From NCBI GenBank assembly GCA_964370435.1, contig CAYJJG010000032.1:1-9430 (forward strand): a DNA stretch of 9,430 bases. The letters run 5' to 3'. The translations under genes were made by a program, and so were the position numbers. Every line of letters starts with the position of its first letter. The stretch's first letter is position 1. This stretch comes from CALVGQ01 sp964370435 (GTDB taxonomy: Bacteria; Bacillota_I; Bacilli_A; Erysipelotrichales; Erysipelotrichaceae). The notes under the pieces are model-generated. The model was not told the DNA's origin. It was given only the letters and a program-made list of their open reading frames with translations, and did not search any database. Shown here one piece after another: positions 1 to 6,669 of this stretch.

Positions 1-39
1 ATATCGAAAGTAGGTGTTTTTTTACCACTATAAGACTAT

Positions 40-67
40 TACCACGCGCATAGCACGTGGTATTTTT
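40..67 (+). terminator. Rho-independent terminator of a gene left of the window
   Basis: A perfect 7-bp stem TACCACG (40-46) / CGTGGTA (56-62) with a 9-nt loop is followed directly by TTTTT (63-67) on the + strand. The opposite strand has no T-run after the stem, so it should end a rightward transcript whose gene lies outside the window. Confidence 0.65.
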
Positions 68-72
68 GCCAA

Positions 73-105
73 TAAAAAAGCTATAAGTCTATTAAACTTA
101 TAGCT
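73..105 (-). terminator. Rho-independent terminator of the kinase/regulator operon
   Basis: A perfect 10-bp inverted repeat AGCTATAAGT (79-88) / ACTTATAGCT (96-105) encloses a 7-nt loop. On the minus strand it is followed by a T-run (complement of the A-run at 74-79). It sits 13 bp beyond the kinase stop codon, in the right place and orientation to end the leftward operon. It faces the rightward terminator at 40-67, so the two converge. Confidence 0.8.
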
Positions 106-118
106 GTAAATGTATTGA

Positions 119-1327
119 TTATAGTTTTACTGTAAATGTTGTTCCATCTTGATTACTATCTACATTAATTTTACCTTTATGCTTTTCTACAATATCTTTT
201 GCGATAGATAATCCTAATCCATAACTTCCATTGTTAGTTCGTGATTCATCACCGCGATAAAAGCGTTCAAACAGCACTTTACGATTTTCTTTTTTTATAA
301 ATGAGCCACTATTAAATACTTGAAAATTTAATTTACGGTTTTTAGTCAATGTAACCTCTATTCGATTGTTGGTTGGGGTAAATTTGATCGCATTATCTAT
401 CAATATAACAAATACCTGTTTCAAACTTTCTATATCAACATTGTGGATAATTTCTTCTTCTATGTTGAAATCAATAGTTACCCCTTTTTCATATGCAATA
501 CTTTCAAAAGGTAGCGCAACTTCATAAAGCGCATTGGAGATATTCTCTGGTTTAAGCTTTAATTTTTTATTAAGCTCTTCCGCTTTGGAACTATTAAGTA
601 AATTTTTAATTAGTTTATCCATACGTTTTACTTCATTGTTAATATAGTGATATTCTTGTTTATTATTGTTTTGTTCCTTAATCAACTCTAAATTTAATGC
701 AATTATTGATAAAGGTGTTTTTAATTCATGGGATGCATCATTAATAAATTGACGCTGTCTTTTAAACGCTTGTTCCACTGGTTTAGTGACAATATTTGTG
801 ATAACTAACGCAAGAATAAATAGTACACAAGACCCAAACAACAACAATAATAAAGAAACATCATGGAATATTCCCAGTGCTTCTTGTTCAACTGTGTTGC
901 TTATATCCCTTAGTATTAGCGTTTGATTATTTTCATCATAGGTGTATATATAATGCCCAGATACACTTCCATCTATTCCAATGGGGCGATTTATACTAAG
1001 TTCTAAATCCATTTTAGCTTTTTCAATAATCACATTTATATCTTCTGGAACAGGATCACCACTTAGCGAAATAACTTCATAAGTTTCGCTACTTAAATCT
1101 ATTTCAAATAATGGTTCTATGTTTAGCGATATTTCTTCATAAAAATCTTTTCCATGCGGTCGCATAAACTCTAAATCATCTGATGTTAATCCTTCAATGG
1201 ATTGACGATGAAAAAAATCCACAGTTCTTTGAGCACCTACATTGGCCACACCTATCAACATGTTAAAAGGAACAATTAATAAGAGAGCTACAATTATAAA
1301 AATTTTAAGTTTAAGTTTTTTAATCAT
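119..1327 (-). CDS. Membrane sensor histidine kinase, two-component system
   Basis: This is a 402-residue sensor kinase that should autophosphorylate and pass phosphate to the regulator encoded just upstream. Membrane segments lie at about residues 8-30 and 155-180. The roughly 125 residues between them form an extracytoplasmic sensor of no recognised family, so it is not a BceS-type kinase with almost no outer loop. The HisKA H-box FINDASHELKTPL carries the phosphoacceptor His200. The ATPase domain has an N-box (DNAIKFT, 311-317), an F-box (FERFYRGD, 353-360) and a G2 box (GLGL, 370-373). The G1 box is degenerate (NSG at 339-341 instead of DxG), as in some Bacillota kinases. Its ATG lies inside the regulator's 3' end (8-nt overlap), so the two are translationally coupled. 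The signal is unknown; the neighbouring exporter suggests an antimicrobial or envelope stress. Confidence 0.93.
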   Translation of the reverse strand: MIKKLKLKIFIIVALLLIVPFNMLIGVANVGAQRTVDFFHRQSIEGLTSDDLEFMRPHGKDFYEEISLNIEPLFEIDLSSETYEVISLSGDPVPEDINVIIEKAKMDLELSINRPIGIDGSVSGHYIYTYDENNQTLILRDISNTVEQEALGIFHDVSLLLLLFGSCVLFILALVITNIVTKPVEQAFKRQRQFINDASHELKTPLSIIALNLELIKEQNNNKQEYHYINNEVKRMDKLIKNLLNSSKAEELNKKLKLKPENISNALYEVALPFESIAYEKGVTIDFNIEEEIIHNVDIESLKQVFVILIDNAIKFTPTNNRIEVTLTKNRKLNFQVFNSGSFIKKENRKVLFERFYRGDESRTNNGSYGLGLSIAKDIVEKHKGKINVDSNQDGTTFTVKL

Positions 1328-1994
1328 TTTTATCCAACCTATACCCTAAATGACGGATAGCCTTTATTTGTACTTTTGTTTCTAAATATATTAATTTCTT
1401 TCTAATAAACGAAATGTACACTTCTACATTATTATAGTCGCTTTCATCGCTAAACCCCCATACCTTATCAAATAATAATTCCTTCGATAGTACAGCGTTT
1501 TTATTCAAAAAGAAAACTTCTAATAATTGAAATTCTTTAGCTCCTAAGTGTACTGATTTTTGTTTGCATATTAGATCTTTGCTTACTAAATTTAAAGTTA
1601 AATCTTCAAACTCAACTAAACTATCATTAATTTCATTATTACGACGTGTTAAAGCACGAATCCTAGCAACTAGCTCTTTTGTATCAAATGGCTTAGTAAG
1701 GTAATCATCGGCACCAATATCTAAACCTACCACTTTATCTTCAATCTCTGATTTTGCAGATAATAATAGTACAGGAGTTTTAATTTTTTTATGTCGGAGT
1801 TGTTTAAGCACTTCATAGCCATTTAAAAAAGGCATCATAATATCTAAAATTAAAGCGTCATAAATAGCGCTTAATGCATACTCTAGTCCTTCTTCGCCGT
1901 TTTCTGCTGTATCCACAACATAACCTTGCTTTTCCAGTGTCAATTTTAAACCTGTTCTTAAACCTTCTTCATCTTCAATAATCAATAATCTCAT
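1320..1994 (-). CDS. OmpR/PhoB-family response regulator
   Basis: This 224-residue DNA-binding regulator is the first gene of the leftward operon. The receiver domain (about 1-115) has the acidic pair Glu7-Asp8, the phosphoacceptor Asp51 in LILDIMMP, Ser79 as switch residue and Lys101 in the LTKPF motif. A C-terminal winged-helix domain (about 128-220) ends in RHLGYRL, typical of the OmpR/PhoB class. Length is normal for the family. The ATG at 1994 is preceded by AGAGG (2004-2008) on the minus strand. Inferred targets are the two mirrored operator copies in the 128-bp divergent region, one for its own operon and one for the exporter operon. The family assignment is firm; the regulon is inferred. 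Confidence 0.95.
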   Translation of the reverse strand: MRLLIIEDEEGLRTGLKLTLEKQGYVVDTAENGEEGLEYALSAIYDALILDIMMPFLNGYEVLKQLRHKKIKTPVLLLSAKSEIEDKVVGLDIGADDYLTKPFDTKELVARIRALTRRNNEINDSLVEFEDLTLNLVSKDLICKQKSVHLGAKEFQLLEVFFLNKNAVLSKELLFDKVWGFSDESDYNNVEVYISFIRKKLIYLETKVQIKAIRHLGYRLDKND

Positions 1995-2015
1995 ATGTAA
2001 TTACCTCTACTTCTT

Positions 2016-2021
2016 ATTTTA
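2016..2021 (-). promoter_or_regulatory. Candidate -10 box for the regulator/kinase operon
   Basis: TAAAAT on the minus strand lies immediately downstream of the leftward operator copy, 9 bp past its TTTAAG half-site. There is no good -35 hexamer, as expected for an activator-dependent promoter. The predicted leader would be only about 15 nt, so the Shine-Dalgarno AGAGG would sit almost at the 5' end. This is the weaker of the two -10 calls. Confidence 0.4.
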
Positions 2022-2047
2022 CCATTTAAGCTTAAAGGAAGCTTGAA
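2022..2047 (-). promoter_or_regulatory. Response-regulator operator, leftward copy
   Basis: Read on the minus strand, this 26-bp element has TTCAAG, then TTTAAG exactly 11 bp later, then TTAAAT. It matches the rightward copy at 2064-2089 in 22 of 26 positions. Direct repeats at 11-bp spacing are the known site type of OmpR/PhoB-class dimers. It lies upstream of the regulator gene, so autoregulation is the natural inference. Confidence 0.65.
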
Positions 2048-2063
2048 AATTTTTTTATTTTTA

Positions 2064-2089
2064 TTCAAGGTTCATTTAAGTTTAAATCG
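2064..2089 (+). promoter_or_regulatory. Response-regulator operator, rightward copy
   Basis: This is the mirror-image partner of the element at 2022-2047: TTCAAG at 2064-2069, TTTAAG at 2075-2080 (11-bp period) and TTAAAT at 2082-2087. The two copies are separated by 16 bp made only of A and T. The copy ends one base before a candidate -10 box, matching PhoB-type activated promoters in which the operator replaces the -35 region. Confidence 0.65.
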
Positions 2090-2090
2090 C

Positions 2091-2096
2091 TATCAT
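2091..2096 (+). promoter_or_regulatory. Candidate -10 box for the exporter operon
   Basis: TATCAT lies 10 bp downstream of the TTTAAG half-site. It would start a transcript near 2103, giving a leader of about 20 nt that contains the AAGGAG ribosome-binding site at 2111-2116, 6 nt before the adaptor ATG. No consensus -35 is seen. An overlapping alternative is TATGCT at 2097-2102. Confidence 0.45.
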
Positions 2097-2122
2097 TATG
2101 CTGTAATCTAAAGGAGAAAAAC

Positions 2123-3727
2123 ATGATTAAACTATTAAAAAACAAAAAAGTGATTATCGGACTTGCAGTCCTGTGTGTTGCATCGGGATCAATTTATTTT
2201 GTTAATGCCAATGCACAAGGTACTGAAGAGGTCTCAACAACTCAAACCTATGTTAGAACAACAACCTTAACAAAAGGGTCTATTGATGAAACTATTTCTT
2301 CTACTGGAGTTATTTCATCAACAAATACAACAGCAGTATCAAGTAGCTTACAAGGTGTAAAAATTGCCTCTGTACTTGTAGAAGTAGGCGACATTGTAAA
2401 TGAAGGAGATACTTTAATTACACTAGAACAAGATCAATTAAATGAGAAAATTAGTGAATTAAACGAAGATATTCAAGAAGAAAAAGATAATCTTCAAGAT
2501 CTATATGATACAGCATTAAGCAATAAAGATGATGCATGGTCTACAGTATATTCATCAGGTGGAACACACGATGTTTATGAAAATGCTAAAGCACTATATG
2601 ATGCAGCAAGCGATACCATTAGTGTAGCACAAAACGCTTATAATACAGCGCTTGATACCTATAATGCTAGTCTAGTTACTTTAGGAGAAGCACAGACTGT
2701 ATATAATAATGCTGTTATTGATGGTGATGCTGATACTATAACTGCTGCACAAGCCAGTTTAGATGCTGCCAGCAAAGATTTTAATGATAAAGATCTAGCT
2801 TTAGCATCTGAACAATCCAATTTAGATGCAGCTAAAAAAACTTATAATTTTACCGATTTAGAAACTGCATATAACGATGCAAAAAAGACTTTCGATACAA
2901 CTAATGAAATTTATCTTGATGCAGAAGAAGCACTAAGTACTGCGAAGTCTAATTTAGATAATCAAACTAGTACCTTACTTGAAAACTATCAAGAAGAATT
3001 AGCTGAATTATATGAAACCGTAAGTGATTATACGCTAAAAGCTGAAAGTTCTGGAACAGTTACTGAAGTTAATGCAACTGTTGGATCACAAACTAACAAT
3101 TCTTCAGATTTAATTACTATAGATGATACTGCATCATTAAAAATAGAAATTCAAGTTGATGAAGGAGATATACATTTAGTAGAACTAGGTCAAACCGCTA
3201 ATATTTTAAGTGATGCTACAACTGATACTATCACAGGTACGGTAACTTCAAAATCCCCTGTTGCTTCAGTAAGTGGACAAGGATCTTCTGCATCTACATT
3301 TACAGTAACAATAGAAATTAATGAATTTACTTCAAGCCTATTAATAGGAATGAACGCTCAAGTTGATATTATGTTATCAAGTGTGGAAGATGTATTTATG
3401 GCTCCTATTGATGCCATAGAAATAATCGACGGTGTTTCCTATGTATACAAACAAATAGCAGAAGGAACAACAGAAGAAGCTTTTGAACGTATTGAAGTAA
3501 CAACAGGTCAAAGCAATGACTACTATATTGAAATAAGTGGTAGCGAAATTCAAGAAGGACTAGTAATACGCTCTAGTGCAGTATTAGCTGAAGCATTAGT
3601 AGAAACTGATGAAGCGATGATGCCTGGAATGCTTGGAGGAATGATGAGCGGTGGTGCTGCCCCTAGTGGTGGTACATCTAGCGGAGGCATGTCTGGCGGA
3701 CAAATGCCTAATCGAGGAAACCAATAA
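2123..3727 (+). CDS. MacA/HlyD-like adaptor subunit of an ABC exporter
   Basis: This 534-residue periplasmic-adaptor-type protein would sit outside the membrane and couple to the ATPase/permease encoded next. It has an N-terminal membrane anchor (about 9-27, no lipobox). Two half-lipoyl lobes lie at about 75-102 (SLQGVKIASVLVEVGDIVNEG) and 303-335 (YTLKAESSGTVTEVNATVG). A long, Ala/Asp/Asn-rich helical hairpin lies between them (about 105-300). A beta-barrel (about 337-420) and a membrane-proximal domain follow. The C-terminal tail (497-534) is Gly/Ser/Met-rich with seven Met, and looks disordered. The start is fixed by AAGGAG at 2111-2116. It leads the operon, and its stop TAA shares a base with the next ATG (TAATG). 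The substrate cannot be read from the sequence; MacA-type adaptors in monoderm Bacillota are linked to peptide or drug export. Confidence 0.9.
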   Translation: MIKLLKNKKVIIGLAVLCVASGSIYFVNANAQGTEEVSTTQTYVRTTTLTKGSIDETISSTGVISSTNTTAVSSSLQGVKIASVLVEVGDIVNEGDTLITLEQDQLNEKISELNEDIQEEKDNLQDLYDTALSNKDDAWSTVYSSGGTHDVYENAKALYDAASDTISVAQNAYNTALDTYNASLVTLGEAQTVYNNAVIDGDADTITAAQASLDAASKDFNDKDLALASEQSNLDAAKKTYNFTDLETAYNDAKKTFDTTNEIYLDAEEALSTAKSNLDNQTSTLLENYQEELAELYETVSDYTLKAESSGTVTEVNATVGSQTNNSSDLITIDDTASLKIEIQVDEGDIHLVELGQTANILSDATTDTITGTVTSKSPVASVSGQGSSASTFTVTIEINEFTSSLLIGMNAQVDIMLSSVEDVFMAPIDAIEIIDGVSYVYKQIAEGTTEEAFERIEVTTGQSNDYYIEISGSEIQEGLVIRSSAVLAEALVETDEAMMPGMLGGMMSGGAAPSGGTSSGGMSGGQMPNRGNQ

Positions 3728-4431
3728 TGGAAAGCGTCATTGAATTAAAAGGTATTAGAAAGAGCTACTTTATTGGCAAACCCAATGAACTAGAGGTTCT
3801 CCATGGCATTGATTTGACCATTTATAAAGGTGAGTTTGTAGCTATCGTTGGTGAATCAGGTTCAGGGAAAAGCACCTTAATGAATATTATCGGTGTTCTT
3901 GATAGTGCAACTGCTGGTGAATATATATTAAATGGCGAAAACATCAAAAGTATCAAAGAAAACGAAAAAGCTGCCATACGTAATCGAAATATCGGTTTTA
4001 TATTTCAAAATTTTAATTTAATAGGACGTTCTAATATTTTAAAAAATGTAGAGTTACCTATGATATATGCAAAAGTTAGTTCTAAGCAACGTCGTAAAAA
4101 AGCTCTAGCATTATTAACTAGTGTTAATATGGATAACCGCGTACACCATTTGCCTAGTGAGTTATCAGGAGGACAAAAGCAGCGTGTAGCCATCGCTAGA
4201 GCATTAGCTAATGATCCTTCTATTATTCTAGCCGATGAGCCTACTGGAGCTTTAGATTCTCAAACTTCAGCACAGGTAATGGAAATCCTTCATACCTTAC
4301 ACCGTGAAAGCAAAAACACAATTATTTTGATCACACATAACCCTGAATTAGCTAAACAATGTAAGCGTATTGTAACAATTAAAGACGGTGATATTATATC
4401 CGATGTGAAGGGAGAAAGCTATGTTAAATAA
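3727..4431 (+). CDS. MacB/LolD-type ABC transporter ATP-binding protein
   Basis: This 234-residue ATPase powers the exporter. It has Walker A GESGSGKST (42-50), Q-loop Gln94 in FIFQNFNLI, signature LSGGQ (146-150), Walker B IILADE (166-171) and the H-loop His204 in LITHN. The sequence after Walker B (PTGALDSQT) is characteristic of the MacB/LolD/FtsE group, in which the transporter works mechanically on substrates at the outer membrane face. Unlike Gram-negative MacB, the ATPase and permease are separate genes, as is usual in Bacillota. The ATG overlaps the adaptor stop by one base, with GAGG a few bases upstream. Its last 11 nt overlap the permease gene, so all three should be translated together. 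Confidence 0.96.
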   Translation: MESVIELKGIRKSYFIGKPNELEVLHGIDLTIYKGEFVAIVGESGSGKSTLMNIIGVLDSATAGEYILNGENIKSIKENEKAAIRNRNIGFIFQNFNLIGRSNILKNVELPMIYAKVSSKQRRKKALALLTSVNMDNRVHHLPSELSGGQKQRVAIARALANDPSIILADEPTGALDSQTSAQVMEILHTLHRESKNTIILITHNPELAKQCKRIVTIKDGDIISDVKGESYVK

Positions 4432-5671
4432 CATATTACTAGCCCTCAGTGCCCTTCGTGCCAATAAAATGCGTTCATTATTAACTATGTTAGGTATTAT
4501 TATTGGTATTGCATCCGTTATTGCTATTGTAACTGTTGGTAACTCACTAACAGCCTCAGTAAATGAAACCATGTCTGATTTCGGAGTAAATACACTAACT
4601 ATATCTCTAGATGAAAAAACAGAAGAAGAGGGTAATCAAAATATTTTTACTGCTAATAGTATGAGTGATGAAGACTACATTACCCCTGCTATCGTAGAGG
4701 AATTTGAAACTCTGTTTAATCAAGAGTTAACTGCAGTATCTATAAATGAGAGTGTTCAGGGTTTAACTACCAATGATTCAAGTAGTGTATATTCTTTATC
4801 TACAACTGGAATTAATACAGGTTATCAACTAAGCACAAACTTTGAGCTAGCCTATGGACGATCTTTTAGCGATGAAGATATTAATGAAGCTAAAAACTTA
4901 GTCATTATTGAAGAAGATTTAGCAACTGCCATGTTTGGTAATACCGATCCTATTGGACAAGGAATTAAACTATACAGTAATACTACGATTGAGACATTCT
5001 ATATCATTGGAGTTTCTACTAGTAGTGAAAGTGGCATGATGTCTATGTTTTCTAGTGAAGAAACTTATCAAGTATATATTCCTATTACAACAGGCAAAAA
5101 CATCAGTGATGCTAACGAAGGATATACGAGCATTACCGCATTATTTAATGAAGATGTAAATCTTGATGAGATGAAAATACACACACAGGAATTCTTTAGC
5201 GAAGTTTATCAACGCAATGATACTTACACTGCAACAGTATCGGATATTTCATCTATGGTAGAAAGTTTCACTGATATGTTGGGAACTATACAAATCGCCA
5301 TTGCTGCAATTGCTGCTATATCATTATTAGTTGGTGGGATTGGTGTTATGAATATAATGTTAGTGTCCATCACCGAGCGAACAAAAGAAATTGGTACAAG
5401 AAAAGCTTTAGGAGCTCCAACCTTTGATATAATGTCTCAATTTGTAACTGAAGCCGTTGTTATTTGTATGATTGGTGGAGCGTTAGGTGTCGCTATTGGT
5501 GTTGGTCTTGGAATGATGGCATCAAATATATTAGGATTCCCAGCAACACCTGATGGTTATGCTATTGTACTAGCAGTAGGATTCTCTATGGCTATTGGAT
5601 TATTCTTTGGATATTATCCAGCAAAAAAAGCCGCAAAATTAGACCCTATTGAAGCATTAAGACATGAATAA
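4421..5671 (+). CDS. MacB/FtsX-family ABC transporter permease
   Basis: This 416-residue permease has the four-segment MacB layout. The first membrane segment is at about 20-41, after an N-terminal ALRANKMRSLLTMLGIIIG stretch typical of the family. A large extracytoplasmic domain (about 42-285, MacB_PCD-like) follows. Three membrane segments (about 290-314, 342-367, 380-400) form the FtsX-like domain, and VSITERTKEIGTRKALGA (315-332) is the conserved cytoplasmic coupling loop. The end, AKKAAKLDPIEALRHE, is the usual MacB C-terminus. GGGAG lies just upstream of the ATG inside the ATPase gene. Its stop codon shares a base with the lipoprotein's ribosome-binding site. With the adaptor and ATPase it should form the complete exporter. 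No outer-membrane TolC partner is expected or seen. Confidence 0.95.
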   Translation: MLNNILLALSALRANKMRSLLTMLGIIIGIASVIAIVTVGNSLTASVNETMSDFGVNTLTISLDEKTEEEGNQNIFTANSMSDEDYITPAIVEEFETLFNQELTAVSINESVQGLTTNDSSSVYSLSTTGINTGYQLSTNFELAYGRSFSDEDINEAKNLVIIEEDLATAMFGNTDPIGQGIKLYSNTTIETFYIIGVSTSSESGMMSMFSSEETYQVYIPITTGKNISDANEGYTSITALFNEDVNLDEMKIHTQEFFSEVYQRNDTYTATVSDISSMVESFTDMLGTIQIAIAAIAAISLLVGGIGVMNIMLVSITERTKEIGTRKALGAPTFDIMSQFVTEAVVICMIGGALGVAIGVGLGMMASNILGFPATPDGYAIVLAVGFSMAIGLFFGYYPAKKAAKLDPIEALRHE

Positions 5672-5681
5672 AGGAGAAAAT

Positions 5682-5979
5682 ATGAAAAAATTATTAACAA
5701 TTTCCCTTGTTGGATTCCTATTTTTAAGTGGATGCACAAATACAAGTGATGTTCAAACTGAAGATTTCGACAACCCTAGTGAAGAAAATTTTAATCCTGA
5801 AGGTGAAAGANNNNNNNNNNNNNNNNNNNNNNNNNNNNNNNNNNNNNNNNNNNNNNNNNNNNNNNNNNNNNNNNNNNNNNNNNNNNNNNNNNNNNNNNNN
5901 NNNNNNNNNNATGCCTGAAGACTCTTTAAACAGCACCACTGATAGTGGATTAAGTGATGAGGCAGCAACTACACAATAA
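5682..5979 (+). CDS. Small acidic lipoprotein of the exporter operon, interrupted by an assembly gap
   Basis: The start is ATG 5682, set by AAGGAG at 5671-5676; an in-frame ATG at 5664 lies before that site and is unlikely. The product begins with a lipoprotein signal peptide (Lys-Lys, hydrophobic core, then LFLSGC with lipidation Cys18), followed by an acidic Asn/Ser/Glu-rich stretch to residue 43. A run of 100 N follows. After it, only the frame starting at 5911 is open (22 residues, again Asp/Ser/Thr-rich, ending in TAA at 5977-5979). Both gap edges are codon boundaries, so the missing piece should be a multiple of three and 100 is a placeholder. The family is unknown. Position in the operon suggests an accessory or substrate-handling subunit of the exporter on the outer membrane face; this is inference. 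Confidence 0.7.
5811..5910. other. Assembly gap of 100 N
   Basis: Exactly 100 undetermined bases lie inside the lipoprotein gene. The round number suggests a scaffold placeholder rather than a measured length. The flanks read NPEGER before and MPEDSLN after, so a repetitive or low-complexity coding stretch may have broken the assembly. Confidence 0.97.
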
Positions 5980-6012
5980 CTCTATATAATCATATTGATA
6001 TTACTGCATTGT

Positions 6013-6048
6013 AAAAGGCAAGCTACACGAAAGTGTTCTTGCCTTTTT
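6013..6048 (+). terminator. Rho-independent terminator of the exporter operon
   Basis: A 10-bp stem AAAAGGCAAG (6013-6022) / CTTGCCTTTT (6038-6047) is extended by ACAC/GTGT around a GAAA tetraloop. It ends in a T-run and lies 33 bp after the lipoprotein stop. This marks the end of the four-gene exporter operon. Confidence 0.9.
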
Positions 6049-6129
6049 AGATGTTTTTATATTAATCATGCTTTCTTAAAACAATTTTTGTTTATTTAAA
6101 AAGAAGGACTCCCCACTATTTTAAAACAA

Positions 6130-6581
6130 TTATAAAAGATTATGTTCTCGAATAAATCGATCATAAACCCATTCTGGAGAAACATTAATAACATGTAACA
6201 GCGCTTCTTTTAATTCTTGTTTTGTCATCTGATTAATATGATTTATAACTCGCTTTTCGACATCAGCAAGATATAAATCTACTTGATGATTATGCTCTTC
6301 TATTTCATCATAAAAAACCTGTTCCTCTTCAGGAAAAGCGTGAAATAGGTTGCAACAATATGTTTACATATTACTTTTCTGTCTTTAGCATGAGGACATT
6401 CACATGTCAATTTTTTTGGTTGTGCAAGGTTTAAAAAAATACTATAAATTGTATCACTTCCCTTAACTTTACTTTTGTATTCCTTTTCATTTATTTTTTC
6501 GATATCATAAACTTTTTTAGCTTGATAATAACCTATACCTTTCCACACTGAAGCATTACTAGCACTTTTAATAACTCTCAT
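6130..6581 (-). pseudogene. SWIM zinc-finger protein gene, broken by a one-base frameshift
   Basis: The reading frame from ATG 6581 (GAGGTGA just upstream) gives a SWIM zinc finger: Cys60-x-Cys62-x9-Cys72-x-His74 in LTCECPHAKDRKVICKH. After about residue 80 that frame runs into unrelated sequence and would stop near 6300. Shifting by one base at about 6342-6346 (an A-run on the + strand) restores a family-like continuation, HAFPEEEQVFYDEIEEH onward, to a TAA at 6130-6132. The span is 452 nt, one base short of 151 codons, so a single-base deletion explains it and the intact protein would be 150 residues. The zinc-binding core is upstream of the lesion. SWIM domains bind nucleic acid or protein; the role of this short family is unknown. 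It may be a true mutation or a sequencing error; an assembly gap lies 400 bp away. Confidence 0.82.
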
Positions 6582-6669
6582 AATTTCACCTCTTCATACT
6601 TTAATATTTAAAATTTTTAAACCTGTGATTTTGTATTACTTTTAGCCTAATTAAATCTTCACATTGCAC

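Noticed and set aside
4005..4193. Minus-strand open frame inside the ATPase gene
   Set aside because: It is fully covered by a strongly conserved ABC ATPase on the other strand, has no recognisable domain, and no ribosome-binding site is needed to explain it.
4348..4572. Minus-strand open frame across the ATPase/permease junction
   Set aside because: It is antisense to the start of the permease gene, whose hydrophobic codons give an apparently membrane-like antisense product. No independent support.
5664..5681. Upstream ATG at 5664 as lipoprotein start
   Set aside because: It precedes the AAGGAG site at 5671-5676, and it would put six extra residues including an acidic one before the normal Lys-Lys signal-peptide start.
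5724..5968. Several open frames running through the N block on both strands
   Set aside because: They are open only because N codons cannot contain stops. Only the lipoprotein frame before the gap and the 5911 frame after it have support.
6051..6129. Repeated TTAAAACAATT (6076-6086 and 6121-6131) and a GGACTCCCC stretch as a possible hairpin or terminator for the SWIM gene
   Set aside because: The repeats are in direct, not inverted, orientation and the GC-rich stretch has no partner arm of useful length. I see no clear terminator here.
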